This document shows positions 57,251 to 64,000 of a stretch of DNA of 64,000 nucleotides, piece after piece (position 1 is the first letter of the stretch; each line of letters starts with the position of its first letter). The notes beneath the pieces were generated by a model. It was not told the origin of the DNA. It did no database searches and was given only the letters and a program-made list of their open reading frames with translations. The position numbers were made by a program, and so were the translations under genes. The DNA is from Ceratothoa steindachneri (Eukaryota; Arthropoda; Malacostraca; Isopoda; Cymothoidae). The stretch lies in NCBI GenBank assembly GCA_963969495.1, contig OZ018321.1, positions 125,368,218-125,432,217 on the forward strand, in the 5' to 3' direction.

Positions 57251-60152
57251 TACAAGTCCAAAATAAAAGAGAATATAAGCGGTATGGTTTGTATTTCCCC
57301 TCTTTATATAAAAAGAAATAATATTTCTTCCTATCAGAAACCTTTATACTTGATCAGGAGAAAACCTTTGTTAATGTAGTTATATAATTGGAAGATACTT
57401 TTAATGAGATGTTAATATGACAAGGTAACTCAATATACATTTAAAGAAATATATTTTCTACTGCCAATAAACGAAACAATTCTCACTAAAAGTTGGTTTC
57501 CTCTTTAAAGAAAGACAGAGTTTGAACAAAACCATGGGTCTGTAGACTTCACATAAATACAGAACGCAGTTATGAACGGCGCACTATATAATCATAACAT
57601 ATGTAAGCCTATTCCTGTTACAAAAAAAACAAAAACAGGAAAGAATAAATGGTTACTTGGGTAGCAAATCGTTCTTACAATTGGCTACCTATTTTATATT
57701 ACTGAAAGTATGTAATGCCTTGGGTCGCTAATTTTAACAGACTTAATTTTATAACCGATTAATGGCTAATTAGGTTTAAAATTCTTAGAATACTATAAAA
57801 TTATTTATATTATTTATTAATTTTAAATTTAAAGGAAAAATTCCTTACCTTCACGATTCTAATGATGAGACTTCTATTCTTAAGAATTTATCTAGAAATG
57901 ATAATTTAGCTCGTTGATGACGTCACCAAGGAGGTAAAAGTGAAAGTTATAATGCGCACTCGTCAGGTGCTATTTTAATTTAAGGGTTAAAATTGAAAAC
58001 TATATGACAGCAAGCAGAAAGTGCGGGAGACTATTTTATATGTAATTCTTTTGTCATTTTAATAAAAATTCGTGCCGCAAATAATTTTTTTAACAAATCC
58101 AGTGAACTAAAGTTTAACAAAATCAACTTTAAAATGTGTATATTGTCACCTTGATAAGTCCTGTACCTAAATGTTGCTGATAATTACAAGAAAATCCTGA
58201 TTTAGTCTTACAAACCATTTGTGGCTGATTAGCTTCATTTAAGTAACTTTTTTCTAAAAGTCTGCCTAGCACCCTCACTCACTACAAAAACTCAGCAAGT
58301 TAAATATTCAACCAGAAGAACTCAGCGATTTAAGTAACCAGAATGCCCAATGGAGTAATTTTGATTCCTGTTCGGTGTCCACATCAAGCCATGCTCTTTG
58401 CTACTGTGGAAAACCTTTTTCAGAGTTCTAGCTGTCCTTTCACTTAGTTTATTGGTTCAAAGCTTAATTACTTTAAACAAAAGTACTGGTTAGCTGTGGA
58501 CAATGAAAGAAAAATGTGGTGAATGGCTTCCCTTATATCAGTAAGTTTGAGACCCCTCCAGCCGATGAGTGCGTTTCAGATGATGTCGATATGCGACTGA
58601 TGGAACATAACCTGAATAAAGGATAAAATGTAAAAAAATCTAATCATTTTACATCTCAGATGCTTTCCAAACAAATGAAAATGAAATGAACAAGCCTATT
58701 AGGAACAATACCTAAAATTAGTAGGAAAGACGTGTTGCAGTAAGAAAAATGGAGGAAGAGATTTAATTTACGACTATTTACCAGCCTAATGATATGACAC
58801 TAACTACTTATTAAGATAATGATAAAAAGCAGTCTATGTTCTTAGCAGTCTCCATCCAAATGTTCTCATAGATGATAGGCAAAGAAAATACCAGAAACAT
58901 TTATATGTTATAATTAAACTAAATATGGAATCTATATCGTAAACCAAATGGCCAGAAATCATACTTTAAGAACATGTAAAAGGAAGTTGCCTGTTATTTC
59001 TTTGCAAAGTAGTTTAGATTTAGCTGCCATAAATGCAGAGATCATATACAAAATAATCACTAAGGAGAAAATTAATAGGATGATCCATTCAAAGATTGGC
59101 AGAGGAGTTAGCTGAGCCATACATACACTCAAGGAGGCATTAAAACTCAAACATAGGTAAAATATGCAGACCATAAGATGGGAGCGCCCAAAAAGTACTG
59201 CTAGTTAATAACTCTTTGTAACAAAAAAGGAATGTGGGTACTTGCATGGACTGTAAAGAGTCCTTGAATCACTCTCTACTAGCGTTATTTTTTTCGTTTT
59301 TACTAACTGAAGTACAATAAATTAAAAGAAAATTAAAAAATTCGATAGTCAGTGAAATCATGAGGTAAATATTATTCAGATGTAACTGAAAATCAAATTC
59401 AGCTACAATAATTTACTAATTTTTAAAAACAAAACAATCGAGTCAAAATGACTCCAAAGAGGCATATGAGGAAAGTCATTCAAACCGGCACAAGAGCTCA
59501 GCAAATTAAGAATTTAGCAGAAGAACTCAACAAGTTAACCATTCAACCAGAAGAACTCTGCAAATTAAAGATCAAATTTGCCCGATAATTAATGGATCTT
59601 AAGTTCCTACTCACAGCTAATTCATCAATACCAATACGGGAACTTCTTACCCTTGAAGACTCAAGAGGCCATTTTGGGGTGAGACCGACAAACTGCTCTT
59701 CACTCTCTGTCGTTCTTGTCACCCGTTCTTTCTTTCCTCATGAGATGGAGACATTGTCTTGGCTCACCAACGAGGCATTTTCCTGCCACCTGTCATCATA
59801 TAACATCAAATACTACAACCAAATTACCGCACTATTTTAGGGTACAAAATACTAACATTCACATCTTTACTTTACAACACTTTTCCTTTGTCAAGGTTCG
59901 CCTTCTCAACAATTTCTGTCATGTCGATTCTTCAACCAACTACTATTTGTAGATCCTCATTCTTTCTTTTTCTTCATAGCGCAGAGCTTACTTCTCAGGC
60001 CTAAATTTTCCCACAATCCCAGTTGTGACCAATTTATCCGATTTCTCTTTGGCATTTGATACTTTGCACTATTTAACCAAGACCTCCGTTGCGGAACTTA
60101 ATTTGCATGATGCGAACTCTTCAGCTTGTATCTTGTTTAAATTGTCCTCTAC

Positions 60153-60154
<2 letters not shown>
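57251..60154. other. AT-rich, no firm gene
   Basis: No family recognised. Two related short coding-like scraps lie at 58265-58345 and 59450-59590 (see findings). Minor frames elsewhere have no motif. 57500-57600 has a short gypsy-RT-like resemblance that I did not accept. Confidence 0.4.

Positions 60155-60210
<56 letters not shown>
60155..60210. repeat. (TA)n microsatellite
   Basis: Uninterrupted TA tract of about 56 bp, close to the hammerhead-like motif. Confidence 0.95.
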
Positions 60211-60212
<2 letters not shown>

Positions 60213-60246
60213 AGAAAGCAGGAGTATTCTGAGGTTCTTTACTACT

Positions 60247-60274
60247 GACGTTTCGCTCCTCAGGAGCTTTTAAG
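60247..60274 (-). ncRNA. decayed hammerhead-ribozyme-like motif
   Basis: On the minus strand: CTTAAAA, then hairpin GCTCC-TGA-GGAGC, then GAAAC, then GTC. The hairpin (stem II), the GAAA box and the GUC triplet are in the order found in hammerhead ribozymes, but the first core box (CUGAUGA) is changed to CUUAAAA, so cleavage is not expected. Penelope-like elements are known to carry such motifs, and a Penelope relic lies 2.3 kb away. Confidence 0.35.
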
Positions 60275-60694
60275 AAACAATGAGAAGAAAGGAGAGGAGA
60301 TGAGAGAAGAATAGAGATAGATAGATATCATATGACGTTTTTTTGTGGGAGAGGGCTAGTAAAAAGTGTTCACGTGAAGTGAGAGTTAATTTACCAGGTT
60401 ACTGGCTGGTATTTTTCTTTGAATTATCTTCTTTCATTATTCTTCTATTTCTTTCTGATGTAGTTCAGGGCAGTTTTTTTCTGTTTCTGACAAGAAATCT
60501 CAAGGTCTTAGAGTTTATTAAGAGATGAACTACAGAATAAATTTTACCTTTGGGTAAAAAGCAAATAGCGAACAGTGTGGAAAATAGAATTCAAGCAGAG
60601 AAGAGAAAGTTAGCTGGACAAGTAAAAAGGTAAAGGTTCTAAGAGACGTGGAAATCACTTAGCTATTACTATACAATTCAAATATTATTCACGC

Positions 60695-60918
60695 TTTTTT
60701 ACTCGTAAGAGTTGATAGGTTTTAGGTTTCTACCTAGTATTTACACATTATTTTAATTACTTTAATATTGGTTTCATTTAATATTTAAACACTTCCTTTT
60801 ATTTATATTTTTACTCGTAAGGGTTTATAGGTTTTAGGTTTCTATATATTATTTATACATTATTTTAATTTCTTTGTTATTTGTTTCGTTTAATATCTGA
60901 GCACTTCTTTATAACATC
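60695..60918. repeat. tandem duplication, two ~112-bp units
   Basis: TTTTTACTCGTAAGRGTT at about 60696 and 60808 begins two units sharing TATAGGTTTTAGGTTTCTA, ACATTATTTTAATT and TTTAATAT blocks. No coding. Confidence 0.85.
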
Positions 60919-61599
60919 TAGTAGGTTATTTTGAAGTTATTAATTACTTCGTTCAGTTGTTGTAAACATTTTTAGTCGCGGGTGACTACATCTCACTATG
61001 TCGGACGGTCCCCGTTTTGCTTTTTTCTTTTTCATAATAACATTGTAACTAATCCGCCGATTCTAATGAAATTCGAAATCCTTATGTTGTTTTTCATTCT
61101 CTTTCGAATAATATACTTACAGGGTCCTCCTAAAGTTAATATTTGAATTATTGAAAGTTTTGGAGGTCGCAAGGTCATAAATCAGAATAAGTGAGAGCAC
61201 AAGACTTTTCGGTCAGCAGACTTTGTTTATATACCTAGTTAGTTCAGCTGTTTATATTAATATTAAGTAACATAGTATTTTTCTTTTCAATTCCTCATTT
61301 TGTTCATTTTTATTGAATATTTTAATATACCTTGTTAATTTATTTCAAATAAGGTTGTTTCTAATCGTTAACTATTTCGGATTTAATTAGGTTATTATTG
61401 TACGCATTTTGTTCATTTTTCACTTTTACCGCTTTTCATTATCATTTCGTCACATATATTATATAATTCACCTTTGAGCTCGTTATTATTTACTATACTT
61501 TGAACTTTTTAGTCACTCCTCTGATAAATATTATAACACTTCATTTTGTTTTTAAATCACTTTTGCGCATTAATTACTTTATTTCCGATGTGCTTTGAC
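60919..61599. other. no recognisable feature
   Basis: AT-rich, no motif recognised. Confidence 0.4.
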
Positions 61600-62371
61600 C
61601 ACTTTTAATATTTTCGAATGTTATCATGTTCACGGTGTGTACACACGATGCTGGTATGTACACCATACCTTCCTTTCTTGCATTCTTTTCAACCGTGCCC
61701 AGTTTTGGCGCAGTTGGAGCATGCTACTTCAGTTGTAGTACAGTCCCTTGTTTGGTGCTTTGCGGACCGCATAGCATTTATATCAGCAGTCGATTGGTAT
61801 AAATTCCTCGGTTTCTACCTGCTCGGGTGATATCCTTAAATAGAACCCAATCAGGCCTTCGTTCTTCGCATTTCTACATTGGAAAAGATGATTTTCACTA
61901 TGCTTTGGACTTTTCCACATTTGAGATCTTGACCGATCTTTCTTCACAGTAAGCTCCGCCTTAATTTCCTCACGTGAGTTGTCAGTAAAGAGTTGGTCCA
62001 AACGCCGTTCGATGACTGTATTTTGGGCAAGTATTTCCTGGTAAGGTGAACACTAGCCTCGAGCCCGATTTTTTACATGTGGATCTTTGCTTCGTTCGAA
62101 ACAATCCGCTCCCCATCCTTCATGCTGTGGCAGATGGTGCTTAGCCGGTTGGGGAATCGATGAGCATAATGAGGAGGACATCGACTTTGCGGTATATCGT
62201 TTCGATAACCGCTGTTCTTGAAGGTTTTGTCTCCTTCTACTGGGGCCTCTTCGGGTAATCCGCTCTTTTTCCTGGGCGCACCCTCCTTTTGGTCGTGTGG
62301 AAAGAAGTTTCCGTCACACGAGCAAAGAAAATATTGTTTGTTTAGTGTTTTTTCAGATGTTTTTAATTTAA
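61600..62371 (-). pseudogene. ORF1 relic of a third LINE family (LINE C)
   Basis: Minus strand from about 62220: VLLIMLIDSPTG (like ALIKLIDIPNG of LINE A ORF1), then NTVIERRLDQLFTDNSREE, ending in a 72-codon open part (62001-61783) with GLIGFYLRISPEQVETEEF, and after a frame change DCYKCY and CSNCAKTGHG(stop)KEC, a C-x2-C-x4-H-x4-C knuckle near 61700. The order (helical part, then zinc knuckles) and the I-R-I/L-R-I-S block parallel LINE A ORF1. No endonuclease or RT follows. Confidence 0.65.
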
Positions 62372-62395
62372 TCCGCCTTTACCACGACCAGACAT
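62372..62395 (-). other. eight codons identical to a histone N-terminus
   Basis: ATG at 62395-62393 (minus strand) begins MSGRGKGG, which is the start of histone H4 and of H2A in many animals. The match ends exactly there and the sequence continues LN then a stop. No further histone coding is found nearby. It may be a scrap of a histone gene or chance. Confidence 0.35.
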
Positions 62396-62441
62396 AATAA
62401 AAGCTCAGCTAACTATCGAAAAAATCCTATCACATATAATA

Positions 62442-62650
62442 CGGACTGCTTCTATTGCTTCTTGGATAGGGACATTAGTGAAGAGGGAGACAACATCAAA
62501 ACTAAGGAGTTTCTTGTTTTTAACGTTTACTCCCTGTAGACCTAGTGGAGAGGCTAGAGGGAGTAAACTTTATGAAAAAGAACTCCTTAGTTTTGATGTT
62601 GTCTTCCTTTTCATTAATGTCCCTATCGAAGAAGCGATGGAAGCAGTCCG
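62442..62650. repeat. ~209-bp palindrome at the Penelope 5' end
   Basis: The left arm (from 62442, CGGACTGCTTCTATTGCTTC) and the right arm (to 62650, ending GAAGCAGTCCG) are inverted copies of about 95 bp with few mismatches and a ~20-nt centre. The right arm is the start of the RT domain in the plus direction, the left arm the same coding sequence inverted. Outside the arms the similarity stops sharply. Confidence 0.9.
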
Positions 62651-64000
62651 CATCGTCACTAGATACAGGTCCGAGTTTCTACACCTCCCTCCGCACGATT
62701 TTCTGAAGCTAGTTGAGCTCTGCGGAAGGTTCAACACATTCGCTTTTCGTGAGCAGGAGTACCAACTACTGGTATACGGGATCGCCATGGGATCGTCCTT
62801 GTCCGCCGTACTAGCCTGCCTGTTTAAGGAGAAAATGGTGGCGAGACCTATAAGGGAAGTACTTGGCCACACATAAATTGGCTCAGTTACGTAGACGACA
62901 CGATGGTAATCGTCTCACGACGCCTTAAACATGAGAGGGTGTTCCGTAGATTAAACGAGATTTACGATACTATTAAATAGCGGAGAAAGAGGGAGACGAC
63001 GTCACTCTTCCAGTCTTAGAGGTCAAAATGCAAAGTGTCGTGGTATGACATTACATTATATGAATACCATATTATATCTATGGGGGAGGGACCAATAACT
63101 TAAAGGCGAACCGACAAGGAGCAGAACACCACGAGTTTCGACGCGCGGAACAACGAAATAAGAGTGCAACGAGATTAGGTAAAATTTGTGCAATGGCAAA
63201 GCTCAAGGTTATTTAAAGAGGCAAGTACAAAAATATAATTTTATTTACATAAAAATAAGAAAATTAAGGGGCAAAATTACATCGGTAAACGAGGGGGGAA
63301 TTGTAGTTATGCATCAGACTCTAAAGTTAAAATTTAATGTATTACAGAAGAAGACTATTCAAAGAAGCAGGATTAACTCAAATGGGTTACTAAAGGGAGA
63401 AAGGGGTTAGCTTACGGAGGATTCCGGGTGAGACGTTAGAGTAAGGCTTCACGGATGTCTTCTGCACGTGAGGCGAGGGCGCTCCGAGCTTCTGAGCGGG
63501 AAGTTTCCGTGATGACGGTTTTCCAAAAGGGGGTGGGGGAGGCGGTAACGTCTGGTCCAGGGGAGAGTATTTCGGACACCCGAAAACGAGGGGCGAACGA
63601 GGAGGGCTTCGACAGGAGTTGAAGAGTGGATTTTGAAAAATCGCTCAATGGCGCCCATCAAATGGAATTACCACACTAGATGGGTTAATTCCAAGACACA
63701 AGAGTTCAGTCGTCACATTACTTTGTCGTTAGCACCTGACTTGGAACTAGGGGAAATTTCTTGGGTCCAGCGAGACTTTTCAACTCTGTGTCTCTTCTCC
63801 AGTGCAAGGACATCCCTTCGTGATGGAAAAGAAATTCCACGTTAAATTCCCCCACACACAGGAATGATGAACGCTTGAAATTCTCCATTTACAGGAAGCC
63901 AACCAACAAAGATGACTTTATCCACTATCTGTCGTCCCACGACTCACCGAAAAAAATGGGCATCGTCATCGGGCTCTTCCTACGTGCATGGACGATATGC
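62573..64000 (+). pseudogene. Penelope-like element reverse transcriptase, split
   Basis: Starts ELLSFDVVFLFINVPIEEAM, then LVELCGRFNTFAFREQEYQ, YGIAMGSSLSAVLACLF, and, after a frame change, WLSYVDDTMVIVSRR (catalytic YVDD at 62888-62902), FRRLNEIYDTIK, AEKEGDDVTLPVLEVKMQ. An ~820-bp insert breaks it at about 63036, and it resumes at 63861 with RNDERLKFSIYRKPTNKDDF, IHYLSSHDSP and running off the window. These are the RT blocks of Penelope-like elements (F-T-N-V-P, G-x-x-M-G-S-x-L-S-x-V-x-A, Y-V-D-D, Y-R-K-P-T). The GIY-YIG endonuclease would lie beyond 64000. Frameshifts and at least two stops. Confidence 0.9.
63036..63860. mobile_element. ~820-bp insert in the Penelope RT
   Basis: The codons GTC AAA ATG CAA AG continue exactly as G AAT GAT GAA CGC after 63861. 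The insert begins TGTCGTGGTATGACA and ends ACACACA, giving LTR-like TG...CA ends; no clear target duplication is left. The second half is GC-rich, with two overlapping 70-codon minus frames of no known family. The first bases resemble those of the solo LTR at 16290 (TGTCGTAGG). Confidence 0.55.

Noticed and set aside
57490..57660. Gypsy RT-like fragment in the plus direction (KKD...VDFT...NAVMN)
   Set aside because: Only a few residues match, across a stop and in a very AT-rich setting, with no second RT block. The same stretch is upstream of a BEL relic on the other strand.
62372..62395. A histone H4 or H2A gene
   Set aside because: Only eight codons are present, followed by a stop; no histone fold sequence or 3' stem-loop is visible. 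Kept only as a finding.

Overview
This window looks like repeat-rich nuclear DNA from an arthropod, possibly a crustacean. It is AT-rich, carries no bacterial-type operons, and nearly all recognisable coding sequence comes from metazoan transposable elements: Ty3/gypsy, BEL/Pao, Jockey/I-like LINEs, a Penelope-like element, mariner, another Tc1/mariner-type family, pogo-like, piggyBac-like and a tRNA-derived SINE. The host assignment is an inference from this mixture; no host gene with a clear exon structure was found.

Layout. 0.6-2.5 kb: decayed Ty3/gypsy pol on the minus strand with the integrase C-terminus UPSTREAM of RT-RNase H (Gmr1-type order). 3.07-4.34 kb: Tc1/mariner-type transposase relic split by a ~478 bp insert. 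7.02-7.96 kb: internally deleted mariner (copy A). 13.0-22.5 kb: a large diverged 25-bp tandem satellite, interrupted by a solo LTR (16.29-17.74 kb, target duplication GTATA), a near-complete mariner (copy B, 17.90-19.17 kb) and a pogo-like element (20.21-21.32 kb). A piggyBac-like relic follows at 22.5 kb.

25.5-32.6 kb: two tandem non-LTR retrotransposons (LINE A, 5'-truncated; LINE B, more degenerate but with 5' repeats, ORF1 and ORF2). 34.15-40.72 kb: a foldback element with ~100-bp terminal inverted repeats, into which an internally deleted Ty3/gypsy element has inserted (LTRs 34466-36013 and 39040-40606, target duplication AAGAG). Its LTRs carry arrays of an ~80-bp repeat, and it keeps an open 443-codon Gag-protease frame. 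41.21-42.15 kb: mariner copy C, sharing copy A's internal deletion.

44.7-46.3 kb: broken gene of a multi-copy invertebrate protein family of unknown function. 49.7-57.2 kb: a BEL/Pao pol relic (minus strand) split by a full-length 5.4-kb LINE A copy (12-bp target duplication) and by a palindromic tRNA-Leu-like SINE (14-bp target duplication). 60.2-64.0 kb: a decayed hammerhead-like motif, an ORF1 relic of a third LINE family, a perfect 8-codon histone-like start, a ~209-bp palindrome and a Penelope-like RT split by an ~820-bp insert and running off the window end.

The elements do not form a pathway. What they show is an order of insertions that can be read from duplicated target sites. The most notable observations are the unusual pol-domain order, two LINE copies that share the same -1 frame break at a G6 run inside a conserved RT motif, a mobilised deletion derivative of mariner, and the inverted tRNA-derived SINE.
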